From contig JAQIWT010000034.1 in assembly GCA_034696485.1 (NCBI GenBank), positions 1 to 50,511 on the forward strand: DNA of 50,511 nt. Direction: 5' to 3'. Positions 1 through 10,848 of the stretch are shown here, in pieces. The translations under genes were made by a program, and so were the position numbers. The notes below the pieces were generated by a model, which saw only the letters and a program-made list of their open reading frames with translations, did not search any database and was not told where the DNA came from. Origin of the DNA: Isohypsibius dastychi. Lineage: Eukaryota; Tardigrada; Eutardigrada; Parachela; Isohypsibiidae. The first letter of the stretch is position 1. Every line of letters begins with the position of its first letter.

Positions 1-2225
1 GGGGGGGGGGCTGGCATCGGTTAACGAATAATGGGTCAAAATGGTGGGTTTTATAAGAGTTTTCAAGAGTTGATCCAAAGCCGGTCGTGATGAGCTTGTT
101 GCGGTAGCACTACGCTAACAAGCCACCAAGCTGTACCACGTGGCTTGCACCACGTGTCAAACTGTGAGGCATAAACTTCGAACTGATCAGAGAGAAATTT
201 GGTCGCGATTCAACTTTGGATTTTTTTTACACCTGCTTCTGATCTGGTCTCACAAATGTGAGGCGACATTATTTGTAGAGAATTTTAAGCTCTACAATCT
301 AGGTGCAATAGATTTGAGAAAGAGCCACCAGGAAAGCCGAGCTCTTGCTTTGGAGAGAACCCGTTGAAAACATGGTATTTTGTTATTCTACGGTTCGGGG
401 ACATATTGTCCCCCCACATACAAAGCAATATTTAGAGACAATAACATTGGTCACAGTACCACAATAATAATCTGCAGTTGTAAAATAATAATTAGTAATC
501 ATAATAATAATAATGATAAGAGCGATTATAATAATTCAAAACAAGAGCAATGTGCATCCTAGAGAATAAAAGCAGCGTGTTCGGAAAATAAAAACAAATA
601 ATAAATTGAATAAATAAATGAACATAAACATACAAACAGATAAACAGTAAATTAATAATAAAGAAATAAACAAATAAGTTCCACCGCCTACGACCACTAC
701 GGTGGATCATGTTAGTCCCCCCCCCCCTCTTCCTTTGGTCGCACAGGGGAGAAAACTAGAGAAAACACATCGTTTTAGAAGAATATGGCTCGAACTAGGC
801 CAGAAGAGCAGGAGAACTGCATGTTTCAAAGGAAAAACCACAACAATCCAGCAGGTCTTTCCTCGACTCGTCAAATCAACATCGCCCTCATCCGCCCTTG
901 CAAACCTATGAAAACCTGCGAAACGGACCTGGATTGATTTTCCGAAATCGTGAAATCCGAGTAAGGGCGCACAGGAAGATCAGAACTGAGTCCGGAACAG
1001 CATGAAAGACGACGAATCTTCAAATGGCAAATTTGAGCGAGAGCATGATCAAAATCGACTCCAGCTCACTTCACTTGTATGATCTCGACGATAATAATCG
1101 TACAGACACAGGATTAAACAGGAAGAAGGCCAGAAACGGGGGAGAATCAACCAGAAAGTGGGAAAAACAACAGCAGCCAATTTAACTCTCTGCCTCACAC
1201 TTTGAACACCGAAAAGGTGTGTGGTGTCTTGTAACGGGTACCAGTTGCGCTAGTTTTTGGTTGATCTCATTGGTCGATTACCCCAGCCCCCAGTAATTAA
1301 GAACCTCGGGCCACAGCCCTCATAGACTTATATGTTTCAAAGTTTTTAAAACCTCAAACCTCCCAGCTAGCCCACCTACGAAGGCCTGCTCCTACTACGG
1401 ATCTCAGAGGAGTAGGTGGTCGGAGTCGGCTCTATGATTTGAGCAGCTTATTATTTCGAATTACTGTGGTTTTCCTCCAGTCGATATTTTCCTTTGCATA
1501 CTATTCTATTTCAAAATGGCTGCTTCCTCTTTGAAATTCTGGATTTAGTCGTCTGTTATTTTATATTCATTGAGAACCACAATCTAGAACGATGGATGAA
1601 TCCCGATTAACACGGTCTTTACATGTTTCGAACATTCAAGCTTTTCTCGTGTACTATCTGTGGTGAGCTCACTTCAGTAATCTTCCAAATGCTCGAAAAT
1701 TGGGCTTCAAACTCCAGTTTGAAAGACAGGTTTGACCGTTTATCTGAGATCCGAAAATATGCGTTGGATTGTTGACATGCCCAGTATGTTGGAGGAATGA
1801 CAGTCATATTTAGGGAGGACATGATATTCTGATGTCAATCAGATTATTTTCAAGACGCGAACGCTTTTGCGGGTATATTTTGACATCGATTCCACTGTAC
1901 CCTAGGTTGGGGTCAATTTATAGCCCCCCCCCCCTTCGTTGTGGAGGAGGACAAAGACTTGCTCACTCTTTTCACAACCTTGACTGTGAGTAAGCTGAAC
2001 AAAGTTGACCTGGTACAACGACGACTCTGACCTGTGTTATCGAAGTTGACGGTTCAACTGAGGCCAGAGTCAAGATCCTGATCCGACACAGAAGGAATTT
2101 GTGCTAGTACAACCAATCACGAGACTGTGTCACGAAGAAACCCCACCTTTTGTGGCCGAGCCGATGGGCTGCCCAACGCTATATATCTCATCATCGTATT
2201 TATCACTGAAAGATCACGAGAACAT
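1..2225. other. Intergenic, no gene supported
   Basis: I see no ORF with splice context or recognisable family here. The window opens with ten G. Positions about 440-690 are AT-rich simple sequence (ATA/AAT trinucleotide runs and A-rich stretches). There are two 11-base C runs near 717 and 1924. Short ORFs on both strands look random in composition. Confidence 0.6.
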
Positions 2226-5200
2226 TTACAATTTAAATATTTCACAATAGAAACGATTCGGACGGGGTTGGCGGTTTTTCATGAGAACTCTTTTAAGGCG
2301 TTCCTCACGCGTTTCATCGAGAAACCTTCCATTATCCGCACTTGCTCTGCATGTCAAAATGTTTTGGAGAAAAGGATCATTTTTAGTTTCGCCATTGATA
2401 TTTGAAACTGGTCGTTTGGAAGACCCAAAAGAATTTCGAGAGCTTGATCTTTCAGGCAGCTCTAGTTCGAATTCAATACCATCAATGAAAGCTAGTCTAT
2501 CCATTAGGTTGTCATCCAAACAGCATTTTCCACTGGTGAGAGCAGGCGTCGTGCAGCCTGCTAATGCCCGTGCTTCGATATTTGTTATCCGTCCGGCATC
2601 ATTCATCGGAAGCGTTTTCGAGAAACTGTGGTCCCACTTTTTTTGAAATTTATCAAGATCATCAGTGCATCTTTTCAGTGTTGCTTGTAAATCACCCACT
2701 ATTGCTTTTCCAGTTTCAAGGCATTCTGACGAAATTTGTTCCCCCGTTTTGGACGTAGTACCAAGCGGCAACGCATGAGATGGTCCTACGTTTTCATTGC
2801 CAGGAGGAGGTGGGAAATGATGTAAATTAGCTGAGGCCGAAGAACACTTTCCCGAAGCCTCTTGTTTACAGTCACCGTTATGAGTGACCGGGTTTGAACC
2901 AGTATCTTGGCTTCTATTTTGGTCTTTGAGTACTGTGGTCAGTTTCACCCGTTCATGTTCGAGACTTTGTATCTGGGTTTTCAGCGCTTGGTTCTGATCC
3001 CTGAAGTGTACGACTTGTGCTGACATTCGCTGATACATTTCAGAAGTGCTAGTGATGTCTTTCCTTAAACAAGCGATCAAATCTTCGACGGGATTCGATT
3101 TCTGGGTGGTCATGTCGGCAGTGTCGCGAAACCCATGATGTGAATTGCTCCACTGGATTCCATGCCGTTCTGCACAGTGCCGCTCACATGATCTCGACGC
3201 CGATGCCTTACTGCCACGTTTGTCACTGGTTTTACTTGTTCTGGGCTGTAATGGTAATATCTCCGCACCTTCATTTACTGCTTCCTCCCTGTAAGCCGCG
3301 AGATGACTTTGCGACAAAGCCATTGGGTTGTTTGCAACGTTCACAAGGGAATTCTCGAGAGATTCTGAAGCAACTTTAGCGGCCAAGTGTAGCGGTACAG
3401 CATGTTGAGAAGAATAGGTACGAGATGGTAATCCATTGACGCTGGTTTCATAGTTGTGATCTGCATGGTTAGAATTAGCAGATCCGTGTGATGGTTGTCC
3501 TAATAACTGGCTGCCATAATTTGCCTGGGCGCCTAAGAAACTTGAGTTTCTACCTAAGTGCGACCAACCTTTCAGTGACCGTTTGATGATGGATTTTGTA
3601 CAAATAAGGACATACCATCTGTTGGGTACAAGCTCCCCTTCATTTGCCCCTGCACGGTTTCAGTCGTATGCAAGATAGTGTCGACTCCTGAGATATGGTG
3701 CTGATCATGATTAGGTGCCGATGTTTGTTTCAGACGTTCAGCTTCTGATGGAGACCTGATTGTATTCTGGTTGGATACTGCTGGCTCGACCATGGTATGC
3801 CTAGAACTTGGGTTCAGTGCATTGATTCCAGAAGCCTGAGACGGTGGTAAGATTCTTTCATTGGAATGGGGCTGAACCTTCGAGCTGGATTCAAGAAGAC
3901 GACTGTGTGAGTTGCTTTGTGAGTGGTGCTGGGCTGGTAGGGCATAGCCAACTGATCGCCGGGAGGAATCTGACAGGTCAACCTGGCTAGGAACAAGGCT
4001 TTTTGGCTCATCAAGTGTTTGCCTAGTCATGGAAGAACTAGTTGGTCCAGTCTTCGACTGCACTCGTAGATCCTTGCTAGTGGGAATGGGTGTACCTTCA
4101 CCCAAAAGGACCCCATGTATGACCTCAGATGAGTTACTTTCAGTGTACGAAGAACTCTGTGAAGAGCTTCCTGTTACATCAGTGTCGCTCTCGAATGTAG
4201 ACCTTTGACTTGGAAGCTTCTGGAGTTGGGAAACCCCTCGCACGGTTGCTGCGTTCGAAATACGGGCTGGTGCATTCGATGGTGGTTCAGCCTGATGTTG
4301 GTGATGGTGGTGGTGGTGATCTGCAGAATTGTGTGAGTGATGGTGCGCAGTGATAAGATGATCGGAGGAGGTCTGCTGACGCACAGAATTTCGATGATGG
4401 TGAGTCGATTGATTTGGATTATACTGATGTCCATTGTGGGATTCAGAATTGTGGCGATGGTGTTGAGCAGTGATTAAATGATCAGACGAAGTCTGTTGAC
4501 GAACTGAACTCCGGTGATGGTGAGTCGAAGGGCCGTGTCCTTGACCTTGGTATTGTCCGTGATTATCCGCATGTGAACTTCTGCCATGACGGTTAAGAGC
4601 AGATGGGTCACCAACTTGCTGGTCCCTTAAAGATTTGTGGCTTGTTGACGTGTGAAGATTGTGGCCTGATGGATGAGCCGATGCAATATGCCGATCGTCA
4701 GCATTCGTTTGACTGCGATGAATATTGGGAACCGCATTTGTCTGGCTGGACATTCCCTTTCTTCTTCGATGGATGCTTTTACGATATTTTAGATTTGTAG
4801 CTTTTTTCTGTGTTGGCCGTAATGACAATCGAAAAGAACGTTTGCGGGTGACAGGGAATGTGGCGGGTGCTCTCTTACAAGAAGCACCGGTTTTGACAGC
4901 AGGGACTGGTTTCCTTTTCTTTAGTGATACGACGGGTTGCAGTTCACGCCTCCGAAATAAAGATTTACGATGTTTCCGATTCTCTGGTCCACAAAATTCT
5001 TTTATCTGGCCAAACTTCCTCCAACGTTCGATTCGTCGATGCAGCCGTTTAGCCTTCTTGTCTCGCCCACCGATTTCTTTGGCTGTTGCTGATCCGGCTT
5101 TTTTCTTATCAGCACTTTTTTTCGCACGCAGCCGTCTGGTGGAGACCTTCTCCGGAGGCTTGTTTTGTTGTTTCTGAAGGTCTCCAATGCGATCTTTCGA

Positions 5201-5542
5201 GACCTTCAAAACTTCTTTCAGTATGAGCTTCCCGGTGGAAGGGTCTTGAACCAGACGATATAAGATCAAACGGGGAACTCGTTTTTGACTTGGAGTTCGT
5301 TTTGGCAGGCGTTTTTTAAATCTTTTTATTTGGATTTCAGTCAACGACACGATTCTTTCCAATACCTGATCCTCTAACTTGGCCCCCGGATAAACACCAT
5401 ATAGTTTGAATGCCTCGTTCCTTAGATCTGGCTTATTCCTGCGCACGTTTACAGTTGGGGGATGTCCATCTAAGGCATTTTCGCAAGGCACCATATCATT
5501 GCTGTGTCCAGTTCCGGAACGGCGGCGTCGGTGAGATTTCAT
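2226..5542 (-). CDS. Basic, His-rich, coiled-coil protein of unknown function (2 exons)
   Basis: I do not recognise this protein. Exon 1 is 5542-3616 and exon 2 is 3532-2226. The 83-nt intron has donor G|GTATGT and acceptor TTTCTTAG, and joining them keeps one frame of about 1077 aa. The start is the ATG at 5542. A nine-codon upstream ORF beginning 24 nt earlier ends at a TGA that overlaps this ATG. The N-terminal third is strongly basic (Arg/Lys clusters, nuclear-looking). The middle (DNA about 4050-4600) is rich in His, Ser and Gln, ends in a run of six His, and contains two copies of a unit built on THHHR and SSDHLITA. Exon 2 has a predicted coiled coil around the segment starting VEDLIACLRK and a Ser/Pro/acidic tail. 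A scaffold or nucleic-acid-binding role is possible, but no catalytic motif is visible. Existence of the gene is fairly sure; function is unknown. Confidence 0.7.
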
Positions 5543-6038
5543 TCCATTTCCTGCAGTGCTGCCATGGTAAAATATGTCGATTGGGCAGGAAACAGCAACA
5601 AACTATTTTCAGGAATCCCAAGTCCCAGGTACGCATTCAAACAGGGTTTTGGTTGAAGGCTTTGCTCAACAGCGAAGCGTGATGGATGCAAATCTCACGC
5701 TCTCTCGATTTTCTTGCCATAAGATTTTAGATTAGGTTACAATGGCGAATAGAAGCGGCGCTAGCGAGATGAGATTACAAATACATATATCGCACTCTGC
5801 GTAGTTCCTTTATCTGCATTTCTGACTTGTAGATTCAGAAATCCAGATACTCTGATCTGATCCGTAGCTCGATCAGGTGCTTCTGCATGTTCGTTTGCTG
5901 ACGTAGTTCAGAGAAAGTTTGAATGACGACGTGCAGTATGCCGCCAGTAAAGCTGCTGCAGTTTTGCGGCAAACGATCCCAGCACAGTCATCATGACCGG
6001 TTGGTAAGCCGAGGCCGCGAGTTTTATTTATGCCGAAC
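5543..6038. other. Intergenic, left flank of the retroelement
   Basis: No gene seen. It holds the presumed 5' region of the basic His-rich gene and unique sequence abutting the retroelement at 6039. There is no obvious short duplication matching the right flank at 10849, as expected for a tyrosine-recombinase element. Confidence 0.5.
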
Positions 6039-6245
6039 ATAATCCCGTGGTATCCAAGGAAGGTTGGTTGTACAACCAATGTACCAATGTACCAACGTAC
6101 AACAAAACGAGAAACGCTCGGAGTAGAGATTTAATTTCTTCTCTGGGCGTTTCCGCCAGAAGCAAATTATTCTTCTTAAAGGTCAAACTGGAACATGAAT
6201 AATTTGCAAAAGTAAAATAGAAGAAGGCGCAGAGCGTCCAACAAA
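6039..6245 (-). repeat. Split direct repeat B2 (3' end of element)
   Basis: 207 bp, identical to B1. It forms the 3' terminus. A 63-bp spacer (6246-6308) separates it from A2. Confidence 0.92.
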
Positions 6246-6308
6246 GCCATAGCTAAACGAAACATAACAAAATCTAAACTATTGAAGAACAGGAAGTGGG
6301 TGGGTGGG

Positions 6309-6453
6309 GAAATGAAAAAGTGGATGCTGCTTAAGAGAGCAGCAGAGCTTATATACTGCACAGAACAATAGAGAGGAGAACAAAGGCTGGTGCAGAGGGC
6401 GTGATCCGATCCCTTCGATTATAATCGAATTTCCCTTGCAGTAAATTCTTCCC
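6309..6453 (-). repeat. Split direct repeat A2
   Basis: 145 bp, identical to A1. Its boundary with B1 (6453/6454) reproduces the junction expected from circularising the element ends. Confidence 0.93.
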
Positions 6454-6660
6454 ATAATCCCGTGGTATCCAAGGAAGGTTGGTTGTACAACCAATGTACC
6501 AATGTACCAACGTACAACAAAACGAGAAACGCTCGGAGTAGAGATTTAATTTCTTCTCTGGGCGTTTCCGCCAGAAGCAAATTATTCTTCTTAAAGGTCA
6601 AACTGGAACATGAATAATTTGCAAAAGTAAAATAGAAGAAGGCGCAGAGCGTCCAACAAA
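6454..6660 (-). repeat. Split direct repeat B1
   Basis: 207 bp, identical to B2 at 6039-6245. It lies just downstream of the YR stop codon and directly abuts A2. Confidence 0.93.
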
Positions 6661-6668
6661 TGCCAAAA

Positions 6669-7652
6669 TCAACCAAACAAATTTTTCGCTACAGCTTCTG
6701 AGAAACTAAGTCTCAGGTCGGGGTCGCGAACAATGTACTGCTGAAAGGCAGAACTTCTCCAGTTCCCTTGAGCTTTAATGCTCTCACTGGCAACACCCAT
6801 CTGAGCAGCAAAAGTGGCTGCACCGCGTCGAAACGAATGAATGGAGAACGACTCGTTCTTGTACCTGCTGTCAGCGAAAACGCTGCGTAGACAAGTCATG
6901 AACTCACCCGCAGAAAAAGGGACAAGCTTGTTACCCCGGCGGACGGAGAATAAGGCACTCGAAGCGTCTTTCAGGTTCAACATTTTTCTCAGCTTTAAGG
7001 CTTGGTACTTCGGGCAAAAATCGCGGTTAGACAAAACAGGTAGTGGCAAGTCGAAGGTCGAATCAGCGAAGCGATTTGTTTTAAGCATTTTAACGCGAAC
7101 CGTAATCCCAGTGTCGGTAAACAGTAAGTTTTCCCAACGAAGATAGCAGTCATTCCGGTTTGCATGGAAGAGGTTGGACCGTCGCAGTAACGAGAAGAAT
7201 GCAAAAAGGCATGCCGTCCAAAACACCTGCCGAATTTCCAACCGAACGACTGAAAGGTTCCCAAAAATCACTAAAAGGTGAGTTGGTAACAGGGGTGGTT
7301 TCTTGTTTTGAAGTTCACGCCGGTTTCGTTTCAGTCCAGCAAGGGCTTGCTTCACGGCAAAGTGGGTCAAATCTGGGGTCGGCAGATCTCGAAAGTGATG
7401 CAGTGACACAAGTGCAGCGATATAATTATTGACTGATGTGAATTCCATAGACTGCGATAAATAAGCAATATATAAGCACAGGCGTTCATGGTCTGCAGGA
7501 AGAGGTGGAAGCTGGTACAGATGACAGAATTCATAGTATTTTCTCCATTGGGTTTCCCGCGTTTTCATGGTGGAGGGTGCCATCGATGACAGTCTCAGCT
7601 TTCCCACTAGAATTTCCAGACTTCTCAATTGGGAACCTGCAAAAATAATCAT
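6669..7652 (-). CDS. Tyrosine recombinase (YR) of the retrotransposon
   Basis: 327 aa with ATG at 7652. It has an N-terminal SAM-like core-binding domain (region around WRKYYEFCHLYQLPPLP) and a C-terminal catalytic domain. Visible active-site elements are the first Arg in FSLLRRSNLF, the H-x-x-R box HSFRRGAATF, GNWRS in place of the second His, and the nucleophile Tyr in FQQYIV. YRs of this type integrate a circular cDNA by strand exchange, so no integrase or target duplication is expected. The ORF overlaps the RNase H reading frame by about 120 nt and ends 8 nt before repeat B1. Just inside the ATG is a pyrimidine-rich run ending in TTTTTGCAG, which resembles a 3' splice site, so expression by splicing rather than a separate start is possible. 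All catalytic positions look intact. Confidence 0.92.
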   Translation of the reverse strand: MIIFAGSQLRSLEILVGKLRLSSMAPSTMKTRETQWRKYYEFCHLYQLPPLPADHERLCLYIAYLSQSMEFTSVNNYIAALVSLHHFRDLPTPDLTHFAVKQALAGLKRNRRELQNKKPPLLPTHLLVIFGNLSVVRLEIRQVFWTACLFAFFSLLRRSNLFHANRNDCYLRWENLLFTDTGITVRVKMLKTNRFADSTFDLPLPVLSNRDFCPKYQALKLRKMLNLKDASSALFSVRRGNKLVPFSAGEFMTCLRSVFADSRYKNESFSIHSFRRGAATFAAQMGVASESIKAQGNWRSSAFQQYIVRDPDLRLSFSEAVAKNLFG

Positions 7653-9537
7653 CTGGTAACTGAGGGGCGTTCAGAGCTGAAGACATGTTTTTAATGACGA
7701 TCTCCTCAAACTTCCGGTCAACACAAAGGCGGCTTAAGGCATCAGGTACAATGTTGTTTATTCCCGGAACATGACTGGCGTCGAAATAGAAATTATACTT
7801 GCAGGAGACGTAAAAAACCAGTTTAAGCCAACGTAGGGCTTCCGAATTCTTCGTAGTGCCTCTGCTGACAAACGACACGGTGGATGTATTGTCCGATTGT
7901 ACCATAACCGATTTTCCTTTCAAGAATGGTGCCCAAATCAACATGGGCAAGCAAGCTGCAACCAACTCCAGAAAGTTGATATTATTTTTCAGAGAGTCGT
8001 CAAGGAAAGGACTAAAGATCCAGTTTTTACAAAACGCCGGTGAAAGTGGTTGTTCGTCCGCTTTCCATGAACCGGCTCACCAGTGGTTGTTCATAACTGC
8101 ACCAAATCCCATGAGACAAGCGTCTGTTGATATGAACACCATCTCGCGCACCGACCCAAAATTATAGCGGCAAAGTCCGTTGAAAGAAGGTGCCATTTGC
8201 GCCCACCACTTCAACTCTGCCGACAGAATCTTTCCGATGCGGGCACGGTGGTGGTCAGCTTTTAAAGGGAGCATCGCGTCGATAAACAATCGAGTAAAGG
8301 TTCGAGCTCCATGAATCGCTTTCGCGGCGAAAACCATATGGCCGACTAAGACTTCAAGATCTTTGCGTGAAATTTTTTCCCGGTCAGAATGGGCAGACAC
8401 CATCGCTATCAAGGCAGAAATTTTTTCCGCCGGTAATTCAATACGTTCAGTGACGGAATCGACAATTAATCCCAGAAAAGTCACCCGCGTTGTCGGACTG
8501 ATTACTTTGTCCCAATTGACTGCAAAACCAAGCGAAATTAATAAATGGATCAGGGTCTGCTGAGCTTCAAGGCATCTCGAAAACGTGGAGGCAATGAGTA
8601 GAAAATCATCGAGATAGGCCACAATATTGAAACCTTTCCGGCGCATCATTCGCGCTATAGCGGTCGATAGCCGATGGAAAATAGAGGGGGCACAGGCTAG
8701 ACCGAAGCAAAGAAAATTATCAACAAAAAACTCCTCCGGGGTTTCATCAAAACTCCATCGAAAACCCTGAAAACGCCGGTGAGATGGCTGCACGGGAACC
8801 GACCGATATGCAGCTTTAAGGTCAACGATTGCATAAAAACAACCTGGACTACTCAATCTCACTGCATGATTCACAGATGAGAACGAAAACGGCTCAGAAA
8901 ACATGTAGGAATTAAGGGAATTATCTTCCGGCCTACTGCAATCCGTAATAGGTCTGAGTTTGTCAGTGCCCTTTTTCGGGACGGCTCCAAGTGCGTTAAT
9001 TCTGAAGGGTTTGTCGTCGCTAGTAGAAATTACACCCGACGATAATTCTTCTGACAATAATTTGTTCAATTTCATCTTGGCATTCGCAGTGAGCGCACTC
9101 GCATAATTGGCACAGTCACAAGGTAAAACAATGGACTCGTCAGGGACAATAGAGAAACCTTGCATAATACCATGCAACAAAAATTCCTTATCGAAATCGT
9201 TTGCTAGAAGGCGCTCCCACGTTTGCCAATTTCTGGTAAGACCGCAACGAAGTAAAAGGTCCTCATGCGGCAACAAGACCGACAAAGGCGAGCAACAAGG
9301 AATGTTTATTTGAGATGATGAATTATCGGTAGCACATCTGAGACAATTATCAGGATCAAGGCAGCCAAACAGCTCGCATTCATCAAGATTCTCAGTAAAG
9401 GGCTCAATAGGCTCACTGACTAACGGTGAAGTACTAAAAACAACATGCTCAGAGACAATAGGCTCATAAAACGAAAGCGTGCCAGTAGAACAGGTAACAG
9501 GATTATCAACAAAAGGACTATCTGGAATCGATGCTAG
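7531..9537 (-). CDS. Reverse transcriptase / RNase H (in-frame extension of Gag)
   Basis: This lies in the same frame as Gag (10653 and 9285 differ by a multiple of three). The stretch just after the Gag stop has no ATG start and is an acidic linker of about 84 codons. RT motifs are clear: the region around VDLKAAYRSVPV, then FCFGLACAPSIFHR, then the catalytic AYLDDFLL. RNase H follows with STDACLMGFG, NFLELVAA, VQSDNTSTV and DASHVPGINN...DALSR, typical of DIRS-type RNase H. A second in-frame TGA at 8079-8077 splits RNase H after its first catalytic block; coding resumes at once in the same frame. The 3' end overlaps the recombinase ORF by about 120 nt in another frame. Confidence 0.88.
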
Positions 9538-9543
9538 TCAACG
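9534..9543 (-). promoter_or_regulatory. UGA-CUAG stop-codon readthrough context between Gag and RT
   Basis: On the minus strand the Gag stop reads CGT TGA CTA GCA. UGA followed by CUA(G) is the best-known leaky stop context in viral and animal mRNAs. Zero frame change and an open downstream frame support its use here. Readthrough itself is inferred, not shown. Confidence 0.7.
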
Positions 9544-10653
9544 TCCATCGTTCCGTTTTGGACAGGTCAGACGAGGATGTCGTGCAGAGGAATCTTTGCA
9601 ATCCCGGCAATAGTGTCCGTATTGGCAGTCATTCCCATTATCTCCATGCTGGCACTTCCCGGCATTGTAGTCGAAACATGGTTGCTTCCGTTGAGGTTTC
9701 CATTCCTGTCGAGCAGAGCTTTGTCTGGAGCTAAACGAATTAGATGAACGAGGTGTGAACTTTCGTGGATAACCACCACGTTGTCCTGCGAAACAGCTGC
9801 TGTTGCTGAAAAAACGAGCCTCCAAAAAAGCACGAGCTCGAGGGTCGTTCAACATTTTGCGGTCCTGGCTGGCAAACTCGCGGAAAGCGTTGTCAAACTC
9901 GAGGACAGCTTCGGCAAAATAGTCAACTCTCATATGCGTTAAATACTCCACATACTCCAGGTGTTCGTTCAAAACATCAGCACTGCCTGAAAGAGCGGCT
10001 AAACGGCGGGACAATGTGGCCATTCCAGACATGAATTCTTCGAATTTAAGGTCTAAAGGACCGACTTTTGAGCGAGGAATATCCAAATGGCGCCGAATCG
10101 TTGCAAACTTGTGAGGTCGAGGAAGGTCACGCGCAAAACGAGGCGCCTTTTTTAGAAAATCAGAATCATTATTAAAGTCTTCGGACTCACCACTAGAGCT
10201 CGACGTCGAATTGTGGCGCTTATGAGAGGAACTTCGGTGGTCTCTACCTTTGGATCTCTTCCTGGACACTGGACTTGGCGAGATGAACTGCACTGAATTG
10301 GAAGTGCTGGGTGCGGGAGATGCGGTACGCTCGGGAAACAAGGCATTACGCAAGATAAGACGATCCTTAAAAAAGGTCACAATCCCCAAATCCCCTTGAC
10401 GCAAGTGTGATAAATCGGCCAGTGTGGATATACCTCCCTCCTCGAGCTGTGCTAGACTTGCGTTGGTGAGGCCGTATTCTTCCTGGATCTCCGATTTTGT
10501 TACGACATCAGTCCCTTCTGGCTGTAAGGCGGCGTAAATGCGATCAACCATTTCTTCTATGGTACCAGAATCATCCAGCTTCATCTCGAGGCATCGTTTC
10601 TTGAGGCCATCCTTATTTCCGGCCGAAGAGCGGATTTTATTCTTAGTCTCCAT
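9538..10653 (-). CDS. Retrotransposon Gag-like protein
   Basis: 371 aa, ATG at 10653. The N-terminus (about residues 12-42) has the spacing of a SAP-like helix-turn-helix. A Ser/Arg-rich linker follows (about residues 108-160), then a helical region. Near the C-terminus is a Cys/His cluster, C-x7-C-x8-C-x3-H followed by C-x2-C, likely a nucleic-acid-binding knuckle. Gag packages the RNA template in such elements. The ORF ends in TGA at 9540-9538, and the next codons in the same frame are CTA GCA, so the stop is UGA CUA G. The frame stays open into the RT domain with no need for an internal ATG. This suggests that the RT is made as a readthrough extension of Gag. Confidence 0.88.
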   Translation of the reverse strand: METKNKIRSSAGNKDGLKKRCLEMKLDDSGTIEEMVDRIYAALQPEGTDVVTKSEIQEEYGLTNASLAQLEEGGISTLADLSHLRQGDLGIVTFFKDRLILRNALFPERTASPAPSTSNSVQFISPSPVSRKRSKGRDHRSSSHKRHNSTSSSSGESEDFNNDSDFLKKAPRFARDLPRPHKFATIRRHLDIPRSKVGPLDLKFEEFMSGMATLSRRLAALSGSADVLNEHLEYVEYLTHMRVDYFAEAVLEFDNAFREFASQDRKMLNDPRARAFLEARFFSNSSCFAGQRGGYPRKFTPRSSNSFSSRQSSARQEWKPQRKQPCFDYNAGKCQHGDNGNDCQYGHYCRDCKDSSARHPRLTCPKRNDGR

Positions 10654-10703
10654 GATAATAACTAAAAGGTCAGGCTGGAGACTCTTGAAGAGAAAAACCT
10701 TTC

Positions 10704-10848
10704 GAAATGAAAAAGTGGATGCTGCTTAAGAGAGCAGCAGAGCTTATATACTGCACAGAACAATAGAGAGGAGAACAAAGGCTGGTGCAGAGGGCGTGAT
10801 CCGATCCCTTCGATTATAATCGAATTTCCCTTGCAGTAAATTCTTCCC
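10704..10848 (-). repeat. Split direct repeat A1 (5' end of element)
   Basis: 145 bp, identical to A2 at 6309-6453. It forms the 5' end of the element in its own orientation and presumably carries the promoter, as Gag starts 51 nt downstream. Confidence 0.93.

Larger units (their letters stand above)
6039..10848 (-). mobile_element. DIRS-order YR retrotransposon (Ngaro/PAT-like), full length
   Basis: A 4810-bp element read on the minus strand. It carries A1 (10848-10704), then Gag, RT/RNase H and tyrosine recombinase ORFs, then B1 (6660-6454), A2 (6453-6309), a 63-bp spacer, and B2 (6245-6039). A1 equals A2 over 145 bp and B1 equals B2 over 207 bp with no difference that I can see. This is the split-direct-repeat layout of PAT/Ngaro elements rather than the inverted repeats of DIRS1. 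The B1/A2 junction is exactly what joining the two element ends would give, fitting replication through a circle integrated by the recombinase. There is no integrase, protease or target-site duplication. I see no methyltransferase domain, which favours Ngaro over DIRS1/PAT. Identical repeats suggest recent insertion. One in-frame TGA in the RNase H region may disable this copy. Confidence 0.93.

Noticed and set aside
6245-6308. Solo LTR or LTR-retrotransposon interpretation of the repeats at 6.0-6.7 kb
   Set aside because: The repeats are split direct repeats in B1-A2-B2 order and the element encodes a tyrosine recombinase, with no integrase, protease, primer-binding site or target duplication.
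8077-9540. UGA read as tryptophan genome-wide
   Set aside because: Phosphorylase, SPAG17 and other host genes end naturally in TGA, so a reassigned code is not supported.
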